64,000 nucleotides of DNA from Blastocatellia bacterium (GTDB lineage Bacteria; Acidobacteriota; Blastocatellia; UBA7656; JADIYM01), in the NCBI GenBank assembly GCA_016705245.1, contig JADIYM010000002.1, forward strand, positions 124,001-188,000, read 5' to 3'. Positions 36,497 to 45,576 of this stretch are shown piece after piece; positions within the stretch are counted from its first letter, which is position 1, and each line of letters begins with the position of its first letter. A model generated the notes under the pieces. That model was given only the letters and a program-made list of their open reading frames with translations, was not told the origin of the DNA and made no database searches. The position numbers and the translations under genes are program-made.

Positions 36497-37846
36497 TCAG
36501 CCGTTGAGGACCGCAGCCATCGACGCATCCACTACCTCGAGGGCAAAGTCGACGTCGTCGTGGTCGATCACGAGGGGAGGCGAGAACCGAATCGACGACG
36601 AGCCGCAGCTGATGATCAGAAGTCCGCGCCTGAATGCCTCTTCGACGATGCGATCGCGCTCGTGTGGAATAGGCTCCATGCCGTCGATCGTCTTGACGAT
36701 CTCCATTCCGACCATCAGCCCGCGTCCGCGAACATCGATCACGTGATCTGAGTATTTGGCCTGCAACCTGCGCAGACCCTCCATCAGGTATTCGCCCTGC
36801 TTTGCGGCATTCTCGATGAGGCCGCCTTCCAGCAACTCGATGGTCTTGAGCGCGGCAGCGATCGCGACCGGGTTTCCTCCGAATGTGGAGGCGTGCGCCC
36901 CGACGTGCCAGTTCATGAGGTCCTTCCGGGCAACAGTCGCCGAGAGCGGCATTCCCGATGCGATTCCCTTGGCGGTCGAGAATAGATCCGGAACCAGTCC
37001 GAAGTGGTCGGACGCCCACATCTTGCCGGTCCGGCCCATTCCGGACTGAACTTCGTCGCAGATGATCAGGATGTTCTTCTCGTGGGCGAGCTCCGCGAGC
37101 GCATCGACGGCCTTCTGGGGCGGAACGATATATCCTCCCTCACCCTGGATCGGCTCCATCATGATGGCCGCGCAGTCCTCCGCCGGGACGGATGTCTCCA
37201 GCACGGTATCCCTGATGAACTTCACGCATTCGACATTGCAGGTCTCGACCTTCTTGCCGAAAGGACAGCGCAGGCAGTTCGGATAGGGGACGTGGGTGAC
37301 GTCGAGCACCTGTGGGCCAAAGCCGCGGCGCTGCACGTTCTTGCTCGTCGTGAACGACAGGGCACCGAACGTGCGGCCGTGAAAGGCACTGTAGAAACCA
37401 ATGAACTTGTTGCGGCCCGTCGCATAGATCGCGGCTTTCGCGCAGCCCTCGACAGCCTCGGCGCCGGAGTTTCCGAAGTGGACGCGCCGCTCGTGGTCGC
37501 CGGGCGCCAACTCCTCGAGCTTGCTCGCGAGTGCCGGCAGGTGCGGATAGTAGTAGTCCGCCGCACAGATGTGCAGGAACTCGTCGGCCTGCTTCTTGAT
37601 GGCTTCGACGACCTCGGGGTGTGAGTGGCCCGTCGAGCACACCGCGACACCGGCATTGAAGTCGAGGAACGTGTTGCCGTCGACGTCTTCGAGCATGGCC
37701 CCCGAGCCCCGCTTGACGACGAATGGGTACGGTCGAGTGTAGCTCTGCGAAACCCAGCGCTCATCGTCGGCAATGACTCGGCGAGCCTCAGGGCCAGGGA
37801 CCTCAGTGACAAATTTCGGCCGCTGTTTCGGTGTCGGGCTGGACAT
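36497..37846 (-). CDS. Class III PLP aminotransferase (4-aminobutyrate/ornithine type)
   Basis: The product is 449 aa. The PLP lysine is Lys293 in FSTAKGIASG, and GNSGAEAVE, FHGRTFGALS and ICDEVQSGMGRTG are class III signatures. A CLRCPFGKKVETCNVEC insertion with four cysteines is notable and might bind metal. Such enzymes move an omega-amino group to 2-oxoglutarate (GABA, ornithine, lysine or 5-aminovalerate degradation); the substrate cannot be fixed here. It stands alone, divergent from an unknown gene. Confidence 0.88.
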   Translation of the reverse strand: MSSPTPKQRPKFVTEVPGPEARRVIADDERWVSQSYTRPYPFVVKRGSGAMLEDVDGNTFLDFNAGVAVCSTGHSHPEVVEAIKKQADEFLHICAADYYYPHLPALASKLEELAPGDHERRVHFGNSGAEAVEGCAKAAIYATGRNKFIGFYSAFHGRTFGALSFTTSKNVQRRGFGPQVLDVTHVPYPNCLRCPFGKKVETCNVECVKFIRDTVLETSVPAEDCAAIMMEPIQGEGGYIVPPQKAVDALAELAHEKNILIICDEVQSGMGRTGKMWASDHFGLVPDLFSTAKGIASGMPLSATVARKDLMNWHVGAHASTFGGNPVAIAAALKTIELLEGGLIENAAKQGEYLMEGLRRLQAKYSDHVIDVRGRGLMVGMEIVKTIDGMEPIPHERDRIVEEAFRRGLLIISCGSSSIRFSPPLVIDHDDVDFALEVVDASMAAVLNG

Positions 37847-38190
37847 ATCTGCTCTCCTCTACGTGACTCGCTCGGCTCGACCTCGTCGAACGGCGGCACG
37901 ACAATTCAATAAGAAGCGGTAGGCGTGCGAATTGGGGGAACAACCGCGCGGAGAATCGTCGCTCGGGCCAGGCTAGTCGCCGAAGAGGTTGCAACGGATC
38001 GCCCCTGGGGCAAAAGACGATGCATGCGGGAGAACTCGGGCCATATGGGATTTATAGGCCAGTGTCGCGCCCGGGCGCAAGATTGACAAGCGATACCTCG
38101 TGTTGCAAGATGCGGGCACGACGGCCATCGGCGACTCTGAGGTCGATCGGTGCCCACCAGCGCAGCCCAACTGCAAGGGGAGTCTTCTTC
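37847..38190. other. Divergent intergenic region
   Basis: This 344-base space separates the minus-strand aminotransferase from the plus-strand unknown gene at 38191. The one clear element is a predicted promoter at 38083-38111 for the rightward gene. GAGAGGAGA on the minus strand just upstream of the aminotransferase start is its ribosome site. I see no credible coding frame. Confidence 0.5.
38083..38111 (+). promoter_or_regulatory. Predicted sigma-70 promoter for the 38191 operon
   Basis: A consensus TTGACA (38083-38088) is followed after 17 bases by CAAGAT (38106-38111). The first ATG lies about 80 bases downstream. Confidence 0.5.
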
Positions 38191-38697
38191 ATGCCCAAGG
38201 CCCAGGTCCTTGTCACCGTCACGGCAGAGGCGTTCGTCGATGTTCCGGACGGAGTCGAAGACGTCGACGGATACGTGCGACAAAGGGTGTCGCTCGTTTG
38301 GGGTGATGCCGACGCGACGGATCTGCAAGCGCCGGCGATCAGCGTGGAGTACTTCCTCGTTCCTGAACCGGAGCCGGAAGTCGAGTCGGTTCCAGAGCCG
38401 GTTGCGGACGCGATGGCATTGACGGGAGCGTCCGAGCGCGCCGATGCGTTGAGCGATACCCTGCCGCTGCCAGTCGCCACCAGTCCCGCTCCGATCTCCG
38501 AATCACCGCGATCCGAGGCGGAAGTCGCGAACGCGTTCGCGGCGTGGCTCGACGATCCGGCTTCCCGGTCTGTCCTCAAGTCCGCCGTGCGGGACCGTGC
38601 GGCCGTCCTGATCGAGTCCGTCGTTGATCAGGTGATCGCGGAACTCGAACCCCTCCTGCGTCGTCACCGCGACAAGAACGCCGCCGGCGCTCAATAA
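38191..38697 (+). CDS. Hypothetical protein with acidic/Ser-rich middle
   Basis: The product is 168 aa and I do not recognise it. Residues 1-60 look like a small beta-rich domain (VLVTVTAEAFVDVPDGVEDV, then VRQRVSLVWGDAD). About 60-105 is a Pro/Glu-rich linker. The C-terminal about 50 residues form amphipathic helices (AVLIESVVDQVIAELEPLL). No signal peptide or TM is seen. AAGGGGAG precedes the ATG. The 38707 gene follows after 9 bases, so the two are likely co-translated. Confidence 0.7.
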   Translation: MPKAQVLVTVTAEAFVDVPDGVEDVDGYVRQRVSLVWGDADATDLQAPAISVEYFLVPEPEPEVESVPEPVADAMALTGASERADALSDTLPLPVATSPAPISESPRSEAEVANAFAAWLDDPASRSVLKSAVRDRAAVLIESVVDQVIAELEPLLRRHRDKNAAGAQ

Positions 38698-38706
38698 CCC
38701 CACCAG

Positions 38707-40221
38707 ATGTCCCAGGATCCGAAGCGACTCGATTCCCTCATCGTCGACGTCGAAGACAGCACGACACTTCTCAAGCTGTATATCGGCAGGTTGATGAAGG
38801 CCCCGGCACGGGCGATGTTCTACCCGCCCCTGTTCGAGCACGCTTCCGAGATCTCGGTGGCCGTCGCCGGTCTCGAGAACGTGACGCCGGGCCGAGAGTT
38901 TCTCGTGCGAATTGCGACCGTCCTGACCTCGGTGGCGGCCGAGATCAACGCCACGCAATCGGCGACCTCGGAACGGGTCCTCGTGCTCCAGGAGGCTATA
39001 GACCTCCTCGAGGCACAAATCGATCACATGATTCGGCTCGACGACGGTCCGGCAAGGGAAGTCGCATCGGACCTCGCCCGTCTCGAAGCCCTGGTCCATC
39101 AGGCGCCGGCGGACGCGGATCCTGTCGCTCCGAGCCCGTCCGTCCGTACCGACGCAGCGCTCGGCGAGATTTTCGAGGAGGACCCGTTCGACGAGTTCGC
39201 CATGTCGGACGATTTTCTCGATGAGCTTGTCAGCGGTTTCGACGCGGCCCTCGATGCCTCGATTGCCGAGGCATCGAGGGCCGAACATCCGCCGCCGGAC
39301 CTCGCGCCCTCGCCAGCATTCGTGACGGACGAGATCGAGCCCGGACATGTGGAGCTGTCGCCTGCGGAAGAACAGGCACTCAAGGATCTCTTCGCGCAGA
39401 TTGCTTCAAGCTACGTTGGTCCTATCACCGACTTTGTCGGCAAGCTGCGCGTTGGACCGGTATCGACGACGTGGGTTGATCTCTGCCATCCGGCGATCAC
39501 GTCTATGTCACGGGCGTCCGAGTCCATGGGATATGCGAATGTCCAGAATGCGCTCGACGCCTTCGGGAACCTGCTTGTTGAAGTCCGTCAGGCTAGCCGC
39601 GTTGTCGACGGCGATTCGCGTGTCCGGGTCCTGACGGCGTATCAGCATCTAGCCGAGCTTCTGCCTGCCACATTCCCCGACGTTGCGCCGGATCCGAACG
39701 CGGAGTCGGAATCGATCATCCTTAACTCGCTCCTCAAGCAGATCAAGGGGGTCGGTCGGGTTACGATCGCAAGGCTGTTCTCGGCCGGTCTGGTGTCTCT
39801 CGGGTCCTACGACATGGCGGATCCGGGCGATCTGGCGGCAGCCGCGGGACTGAAGCCGGCGCTCGCGGCCCGGATCTGCGAGTTGTTTCGACAGTATCGG
39901 GAAGTCTCAGAGCTCTCCTCTGATTCTGACCTCGTGATGAGGCGACTCGAGGTGCTCGTGAGCGATCTTCGAGCTGCGCAGTTCGAGTACAAGAAGGCGA
40001 CGCTCGAAGAGTGGTACACGCATCAGCCATCGCGTTCGAAGGCAAGGGCTCGAAGGACTCGGCAGCAGACCATGTGGAAGGTGAACGTGGCGCTCGCGGA
40101 GCTTGGAGAAGTCAGGTTGCTCAATGCGTTGAAGGACGAAATCTACGACAAGCGAATCGAACGGCTGAAGAACCTGATCGAATGTCGCGCAGCAGGCGCA
40201 TCTGGTGGGGCGGCGAGCTGA
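38707..40221 (+). CDS. Large helical protein with helix-hairpin-helix motif, unknown function
   Basis: The product is 504 aa. The N-terminal about 150 residues are helical; residues 140-220 are acidic and low-complexity. Near residues 340-395 there is a helix-hairpin-helix-like segment (IKGVGRVTIARLFSAGLVSL then AAAAGLKPALAARICELF), as in DNA-binding or DNA-repair proteins. A basic helical tail (SRSKARARRTRQQ) follows. I recognise no full-length family. It may bind nucleic acid, or the motif may serve protein contacts. It sits between two small unknown genes in one apparent operon. Confidence 0.75.
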   Translation: MSQDPKRLDSLIVDVEDSTTLLKLYIGRLMKAPARAMFYPPLFEHASEISVAVAGLENVTPGREFLVRIATVLTSVAAEINATQSATSERVLVLQEAIDLLEAQIDHMIRLDDGPAREVASDLARLEALVHQAPADADPVAPSPSVRTDAALGEIFEEDPFDEFAMSDDFLDELVSGFDAALDASIAEASRAEHPPPDLAPSPAFVTDEIEPGHVELSPAEEQALKDLFAQIASSYVGPITDFVGKLRVGPVSTTWVDLCHPAITSMSRASESMGYANVQNALDAFGNLLVEVRQASRVVDGDSRVRVLTAYQHLAELLPATFPDVAPDPNAESESIILNSLLKQIKGVGRVTIARLFSAGLVSLGSYDMADPGDLAAAAGLKPALAARICELFRQYREVSELSSDSDLVMRRLEVLVSDLRAAQFEYKKATLEEWYTHQPSRSKARARRTRQQTMWKVNVALAELGEVRLLNALKDEIYDKRIERLKNLIECRAAGASGGAAS

Positions 40222-40245
40222 GTCGAGCCCCGGGGAGATCGCGGA

Positions 40246-40563
40246 TTGTCATCGAATCGAATTGACGCGTTTCGCGCGATGTTGGCAAAGGATCCGACGC
40301 ACGCGCTTGCGCAGTTCGGTCTTGCGAACGAGCTCGTCAAGGCGGAATCGTTCGGCGAGGCACGCGAGGTCCTCACGTCCTATCTATCCGCGCACGACGA
40401 CCAGGGGTCCGGGTACCGGCTCCTGGCGCAGTCGTGCGAACGGCTCGGGTTGACGCACGAGGCGCGCGACGCATATCGCCTGGGAGTTCAGGCTGCAAAT
40501 CGGCACGGACATCCCGGAATGGCGCAGGAGTTTGAAGACCGGCTAGACGATCTCGACGGTTGA
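40246..40563 (+). CDS. Small TPR-like protein
   Basis: The product is 105 aa from a TTG start preceded by GGGGAG. It consists of two or three TPR-like helical pairs (DPTHALAQFGLANELVKA, GSGYRLLAQSCERLGL). There is no signal peptide. It is 24 bases after the large HhH protein and is the last gene of that set; its end overlaps the convergent PfkB kinase by 21 bases. A protein-interaction role is likely; the partner is unknown. Confidence 0.65.
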   Translation: MSSNRIDAFRAMLAKDPTHALAQFGLANELVKAESFGEAREVLTSYLSAHDDQGSGYRLLAQSCERLGLTHEARDAYRLGVQAANRHGHPGMAQEFEDRLDDLDG

Positions 40564-41505
40564 CGCCGATTTCAGGAATCCGTCGAGCTCGTCCCGCGTT
40601 GGCAGACCGCCACGGGCTCCGAGCCGGGTGCAGTTGAGTGCCGCGACGGCATTTGCGACACGAAGCGTAGTCTGGACGTCGAACCCCTCGAGCAAGCCGA
40701 AGAGGAAGCCTGCGTGGAATGCATCCCCAGCGCCGGTTGTGTCCGCAGTCTCGACCACGAATCCAGGCGACTCGATAAAGACTCCGTCAAGAAGCGCAAG
40801 CGCACCGCATCGCCCGAGCGTCATCGCGACGAGGGGGTTGCCGAAGCGGTCGCGAAGCGAAGTGAGGGCGAGTCGCGGATCGGACTGTCCGGTCATCCGT
40901 TCCGGAAACTCCTCGGAGGTCACGAGGTAGTCGATGAGTGGATAAAGTCGCTCGCCTCCATAGTCGTAGTCGACGTCGATGCACGTCGGTATTCCGGCGG
41001 CACGCGCCCAGGTTGCGGCGAGGATTTCGGCATCGACGTTGTGTCCGTCGCAATGAAACGTGCGGGCCGAGGTAATGAGATCCGGCCGGATCTCTTCGGG
41101 CGCCACCCGTATGCGCGGATCCCGGCGCCACATGACGGTGCGTTCCCCGGACGAGTTATCGACGAGAATGACGGAGATCTGCGTGTCGGCGTTCTCGATG
41201 GCGCGCAGCTCGGAGACGTCGACACCTTCGTCGCGGATGGATGCGGCCTGCAACTGTCCGGAGAGGTCGTCGCCGACGCGACCGATGTATCGGGTTCGCA
41301 GTCCGAGGCGAGACAACGACACCATTGCGGTTGCACACTGCCCACCGAAGAGCGTGGTGTGAGACATCAGCTCGATTTTCGAGTTGAAGGCAGGGTACCG
41401 AGGGACGACGGCAACGTGATCGACCGCGTTGAGCCCGAGAGCCACGGCATCGAACGACTTCGCTTCGCGTGATGGTGGAACGATCGGAAAGCGCACAAGG
41501 TCCAA
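40543..41505 (-). CDS. PfkB/ribokinase family sugar kinase
   Basis: The product is 320 aa. The family's N-terminal GG motif appears in LFGGQCATAMVSLSRLG, and the C-terminal signature DTTGAGDAFHAGF holds the anion hole and catalytic Asp. It phosphorylates a sugar or nucleoside with ATP; the substrate is not predictable. The N-terminus is a few residues longer than usual. The gene is alone on its strand here, with the OmpA-like gene 65 bases upstream. Confidence 0.88.
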   Translation of the reverse strand: MDLVRFPIVPPSREAKSFDAVALGLNAVDHVAVVPRYPAFNSKIELMSHTTLFGGQCATAMVSLSRLGLRTRYIGRVGDDLSGQLQAASIRDEGVDVSELRAIENADTQISVILVDNSSGERTVMWRRDPRIRVAPEEIRPDLITSARTFHCDGHNVDAEILAATWARAAGIPTCIDVDYDYGGERLYPLIDYLVTSEEFPERMTGQSDPRLALTSLRDRFGNPLVAMTLGRCGALALLDGVFIESPGFVVETADTTGAGDAFHAGFLFGLLEGFDVQTTLRVANAVAALNCTRLGARGGLPTRDELDGFLKSASTVEIV

Positions 41506-41570
41506 ACGTGCGAACCGCCACGAATCGCAGAATTTGCGACCCGTGGCGGTCCGTAGACGATCCTCCGGAA

Positions 41571-42254
41571 CTAGTCGCGGATCTGGGTGACCATCACGCG
41601 AACCTCGACGCGCCGGTTCTGCGCGCGCCCTTCACGTGAATCGTTGTCTGCCACGGGCTGACCCTTGCCGAAGCCGAGCAGGTTCATGCGGAACAGAGGC
41701 ACTCCGTTCTCCGCAAGGTACTGATAGACCGCGCGGGCACGTCGATCGCTGAGCATCATGTTCTTCTTGTCGGCGCCGGTCGCATCCGTGTAGCCCTGAA
41801 TGTCGAGGACGTAGCCCTTCTTGCCGCGAAGCTCGGCAACCAATGCGCTGAGCTCGCTGATGGCGGTGTCGTCGAGCAGGTCGCGGTTGACCATGAAGTT
41901 GACCGTGACGGTCTTTAGGAGAGTGTAGGCATCGATGTTCTCGACGAGCTTGTCGACACGAGTGTTGACCTTGTCGGCCTTCGCACTGGCGTCGACCGCC
42001 TTCGCCGTTGCGGCGTCGGCCGTGACCTGTGCCTTGTCGGCGCGGGCGCGGGCCTCATTGACCTCACCATCTAGCCGCTGGATATCGGCCGAGTTGCGGC
42101 GCGAAGTCTCCTCGAGCTCGCCGGTCCGGTTCTCAAGAGGAGCAACGCGCTCGTCAATGCGGTGCCGAACGTACTTCTTGGTAGCGCACCCAACCGGGAA
42201 CATCGAAAGGATGGCGATCGTGAGCAGCAGTATGGGCGTTCTTCTCGAAGCCAT
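41571..42254 (-). CDS. OmpA-like peptidoglycan-associated lipoprotein
   Basis: The product is 227 aa from the ATG at 42254, which has GGAGGAAG upstream. A lipoprotein signal ends at FPVGC (lipobox cysteine about residue 23). Next is an Ala/Asp/Lys-rich coiled coil (about 30-100) like Lpp-type spacers. The C-terminal OmpA domain has IQGYTDATGADKKN and LSDRRARAVYQYL, the peptidoglycan-binding signature, and GFGKGQPVADN. It likely tethers outer membrane to the cell wall. It diverges from a secreted unknown gene. Confidence 0.9.
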   Translation of the reverse strand: MASRRTPILLLTIAILSMFPVGCATKKYVRHRIDERVAPLENRTGELEETSRRNSADIQRLDGEVNEARARADKAQVTADAATAKAVDASAKADKVNTRVDKLVENIDAYTLLKTVTVNFMVNRDLLDDTAISELSALVAELRGKKGYVLDIQGYTDATGADKKNMMLSDRRARAVYQYLAENGVPLFRMNLLGFGKGQPVADNDSREGRAQNRRVEVRVMVTQIRD

Positions 42255-42285
42255 TTGTCGTTCTTCCTCCAAAAAAGTGGACCAA

Positions 42286-42315
42286 TTGCGGGGGTTTGAG
42301 ACCGTCCGATATACT
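42286..42315 (+). promoter_or_regulatory. Predicted sigma-70 promoter before the 42371 gene
   Basis: TTGCGG (42286-42291) and a near-consensus TATACT (42310-42315) are separated by 18 bases, 56 bases ahead of the ATG. Confidence 0.55.
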
Positions 42316-42370
42316 GAGGTCGCCGGGGTTATACATTCCTCGTCAGAACGCGTCAAGGAGCATGATCCGA

Positions 42371-43174
42371 ATGAAGTTGGCCATAGTTTGGGCGATCTTT
42401 GTGGTCGCGGCGGCGGGGTTCGGCACGTCGGCGGGAGTACCGCCGCAGGCAGAAACCTATCCTGGTGTTCCCGAGATCGTGGTCAAGGCCGCGCGCAATC
42501 AGGGCCATTCGCTCTACGTGCGGGACCGATGCCGCTACGAACAGCGCCTGCTGATGGAGCGATACAAGTTCGACAAGCGTCTTCAGCAGCAGGGCGAGTT
42601 GATCGCGACGAGGACGACGACGGTCGTGGTCGAGCCTTCTTCCAAGGCGGACGAGACGGGGTTCATTCCGGTCGTGACCCGGGTCGTGGCCGACACGAAC
42701 GACAAGGGCGAACCGAAGCAGAGTGTCGACCCGAATGCTCGCACGGGCCTCGCGTCTGGCGCATTTCTCGACCAGGTTTTCTTCCCGATCCTCCCGGAGA
42801 AGCTCGCTTTCCTCAGTTTCGAAGAGGTTGAATCGACGGCGGAGGGTGAGCGCTGGTTCAAGTTCACCCCGAAAGCGAGTCTTCCGACCAACCTCGAGTG
42901 GCCGCTTGCTTCCGGGGTCCTTCAGCTCGATGCGAAGACCGGCGAAGTCCTGACCATTCGTGTCAGCGGCTTTGTGAACCTCAAGGCGCTCGACAAGCAG
43001 CTCGACAAGATCCGATCCTTCAACGCAAACGTCGACTACTCGCAATTCGGCGGTGCGTTGCGGATGCCGTCAACTGCAAACGGAAGCGGCGTGTCGAACG
43101 TGAGCCGATTTGATGGCTATTTCAAGTTCATCTTCGAAGAGGGCAAATACGCGCCCGTCATGAAGATCGATTGA
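42371..43174 (+). CDS. Secreted protein of unknown function
   Basis: The product is 267 aa. It has a signal peptide (MKLAIVWAIFVVAAAGFGTS); the mature part is mixed beta with no motif I recognise. A segment DQVFFPILPEKLAFLSFEEV and a DAKTGEVLTIRVSGFVNLKA strand pair resemble generic lipoprotein or outer-membrane-associated folds. AAGGAG is 10 bases before the ATG at 42371; the ATG at 42362 is too close to it. uvrC follows with overlapping or 59-base spacing depending on its start. Confidence 0.7.
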   Translation: MKLAIVWAIFVVAAAGFGTSAGVPPQAETYPGVPEIVVKAARNQGHSLYVRDRCRYEQRLLMERYKFDKRLQQQGELIATRTTTVVVEPSSKADETGFIPVVTRVVADTNDKGEPKQSVDPNARTGLASGAFLDQVFFPILPEKLAFLSFEEVESTAEGERWFKFTPKASLPTNLEWPLASGVLQLDAKTGEVLTIRVSGFVNLKALDKQLDKIRSFNANVDYSQFGGALRMPSTANGSGVSNVSRFDGYFKFIFEEGKYAPVMKID

Positions 43175-43233
43175 ACGCTCCCGAGGATCCGAACGGATCT
43201 GGCGAGACCTTGCGCCCACCGGAGCGTGGGTCG

Positions 43234-45090
43234 ATGACGATCGACGAGAAGCTTCGAATCCTGCCCGCGCTGCCCGGATGTTATCTGCACAAGGACGGTT
43301 CGGGCAGGATCATCTATATCGGGAAGGCGAAGAGCCTGCGGAACAGAGTCCGCTCTTACTTTCAGTCTTCGAGGGTATTCGATCCGAAGACCCGAGAGCT
43401 CGTCGCGAGAATCCGGGACTTCGACTACATCGTCACCGATACTGAAGTCGAGGCGCTCATCCTCGAGTCGAACCTCGTCAAGGTTCACCAGCCTCGCTAC
43501 AACGTCCATCTGAAGGACGACAAGAGTTACCCCCACATAAAGATCACGAACGAGCCCTATCCGAAGGCCGTGCTCGTTAGACGCATCGTCAACGATGGAG
43601 GCAGGTATTTCGGGCCGTTCCTGCCGGCGAGCCTCGCGTACCAGACGCTCGAGCTGATCAACAAGTACTTCATGTTGAGAACGTGCCAGATTCCCATCGA
43701 CGGGAAGCTCGAGCGGCCGTGCCTCGAATATCACATCAAGCGATGCCTCGGACCGTGCGTCAAGGGGCTCTGCAGCGCAGAGGAGTACGACGAGGCCGTC
43801 ACCGATGTCCTCGAGTTGCTCGCCGGACGTGCCGCGGAGCTCGTGGCTTCGCTTTCGGGCCGCATGGATCGGGCGTCGACGGACCTTCGATTCGAGCAGG
43901 CGGCGAAGTATCGGGACCAGATCCGGACGATCGAGCGGCTCGCGGAGCAGCAGAAGATGATGGTGATGACCGAATCGGACATCGACATTTTCGGCTACTA
44001 CCGCGAGGGTTCGCATCTGGCGCTCATCCTTTTCACGATGCGGGAAGGCCGCGTCGTCGGGAAGCGGGAATTCTACTTCGAGGAGATCCTCGAGCCATTC
44101 GATCCCGGAGAGTTTCTCGGCGAGGCACTGCCGCAGTATTACGCGTCGAGCGACTATGCGCCGGGCGAAGTCCACGTGCCGACCGATTTCGAAGACCTGC
44201 CCCTCCTCGAACAGGTGCTTGGCTCGCGACGAGGACGGCGAGTGCACATCAAGACGCCGAAACGGGGAAACGCGCGTGGCCTGGTAGAGCTCGTCTCGAA
44301 GAACGCCCGGCTGAAGTTCGATCAGCGCTTCCGGGTTCGGCGCTTTGACGGAGGCAAGCTCGTCGCCGAGCTTCAGGACGCGCTCGAGCTGCGGGAACCG
44401 CCGCGACGCATCGAGTGTTTCGACATATCACACATCCAGGGTGCCGAAACCGTAGCATCGATGGTGGTGTGCGTTGACGGCGAGATGCAACCATCCGAGT
44501 ATCGAAAGTTCAAGATCCGTACGGTGAAGGGAATCGACGATTTCGCTTCGATGCGAGAGACCGTCTACCGTCGGTACTCGCGCGTCCTCTCGGACGGCGA
44601 GGCGCTTCCGAGCCTTGTCATGATCGACGGCGGCAAGGGGCAGCTTTCGGCGGCGATCCGCGCGCTGCGCGCACTCGAGCTCGAGGCGCTGCCAGTCGTC
44701 GCGCTTGCGAAGCGCCTGGAGACGCTCTACGTGAAGGGGCATGAAGACGAGCCGGTCAATCTGCCTGCGCACAGTCCGATTCTGCATCTAGTACAGCGAA
44801 TTCGGGACGAGGCCCACCGCTTCGCTGTCACCTACCATCGCAAGCGACGCGAGATCCGAGACCGTCAATCCGAGCTCGATGCCATACCGGGAATCGGTCC
44901 CAAACGGAAAGAGACGCTACTGCGGAACTTCGGAAGCGTGGAGCGGCTGGCGAAGGCTTCGGTTGTGGAGATGAAACCGTTCATCGGACTCCAGCCAGCG
45001 GAGCTCGTCGTCGAGTACTTTCGGCAGAAGCTGGAGGCCGGAGGCGATCCGGACCTTCCGCCACCCGAGCCGATAGACCTCGACTATTGA
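43234..45090 (+). CDS. uvrC: Excinuclease ABC subunit C
   Basis: The product is 618 aa, normal for UvrC. The GIY-YIG nuclease (about 10-95) includes IIYIGKAKSLRNRV; a UVR motif (RFEQAAKYRDQI) lies near 215-245 and binds UvrB. The RNase H-like second nuclease contains ECFDISHIQG and MIDGGKGQL, and the C-terminal helix-hairpin-helix is AIPGIGPKRKETLLRNFGS. It makes both incisions around damaged DNA. A TTG at 43171 overlapping the upstream stop is possible, but ATG 43234 has GGAGCG and fits the family N-terminus. Confidence 0.96.
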   Translation: MTIDEKLRILPALPGCYLHKDGSGRIIYIGKAKSLRNRVRSYFQSSRVFDPKTRELVARIRDFDYIVTDTEVEALILESNLVKVHQPRYNVHLKDDKSYPHIKITNEPYPKAVLVRRIVNDGGRYFGPFLPASLAYQTLELINKYFMLRTCQIPIDGKLERPCLEYHIKRCLGPCVKGLCSAEEYDEAVTDVLELLAGRAAELVASLSGRMDRASTDLRFEQAAKYRDQIRTIERLAEQQKMMVMTESDIDIFGYYREGSHLALILFTMREGRVVGKREFYFEEILEPFDPGEFLGEALPQYYASSDYAPGEVHVPTDFEDLPLLEQVLGSRRGRRVHIKTPKRGNARGLVELVSKNARLKFDQRFRVRRFDGGKLVAELQDALELREPPRRIECFDISHIQGAETVASMVVCVDGEMQPSEYRKFKIRTVKGIDDFASMRETVYRRYSRVLSDGEALPSLVMIDGGKGQLSAAIRALRALELEALPVVALAKRLETLYVKGHEDEPVNLPAHSPILHLVQRIRDEAHRFAVTYHRKRREIRDRQSELDAIPGIGPKRKETLLRNFGSVERLAKASVVEMKPFIGLQPAELVVEYFRQKLEAGGDPDLPPPEPIDLDY

Positions 45091-45137
45091 TGGCGCTCAT
45101 CAGTCTGTCGTGGGCCCCGCCTCGGCGGCTTCGAGCG

Positions 45138-45272
45138 TCAGAACCGCGAGCGGTGGCGAGCCGGCCTGCGAACAGGCGTCCTCCAAGCGGCCTCCGGTTT
45201 TTTTGTGAAGGAAGAGACTGTTCGGTACTTGCGTCTGTCCGCCGGCCGGCTCGCTACCGCTCGCGGTTCTGA
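45138..45272. repeat. Second copy of the CAGAACCGCGAGCGGT inverted-repeat element
   Basis: 45138-45166 and 45244-45272 are 29-base inverted repeats with a single mismatch, enclosing a 77-base core that includes a T7 run. The outer core CAGAACCGCGAGCGGT is shared with 2902-3381. At 135 bases it is the compact form of the element. It fills most of the gap after uvrC and precedes the rpsA promoter. Confidence 0.8.
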
Positions 45273-45297
45273 TGCTCCGGACTGTCGCGAGCCTTGC

Positions 45298-45326
45298 TTG
45301 ACAGCCTTCAGACCCCTGTGTAGAGT
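45298..45326 (+). promoter_or_regulatory. rpsA: Predicted strong sigma-70 promoter of rpsA
   Basis: Consensus TTGACA (45298-45303), exactly 17 bases, then TAGAGT (45321-45326). The rpsA ATG is at 45577, leaving a leader of about 245 bases in which I see no gene; it could hold an autoregulatory structure, as known for rpsA in some bacteria. The rest of 45091-45576 is the repeat at 45138-45272. Confidence 0.7.
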
Positions 45327-45576
45327 CGAAACTTGCTCTGTACATGGTACTTGAGGCTCACTGAGTCATTGCTTCTCGACAATCCGCAGTTCTCTCACTT
45401 CGTTCCTGGATCCGGGAACTATCTCAAAGACAGCAAAGATGTCCTGAGCGCGGATCTGGCCGAGGCCAGAGACGGGATGCAACGGTGTGCCCGAGTCGGT
45501 GATGCAGGCATGAGCGGCGGTCGCCCATCGCGGGCGAATGCGTCGCGCAACTCAAATTGAAGGAGACAGCACGCAC

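Noticed and set aside
43171..43233. TTG start for uvrC overlapping the upstream stop
   Set aside because: It adds a Pro/Gly-rich leader not seen in UvrC; ATG 43234 has a ribosome site. It cannot be fully excluded.
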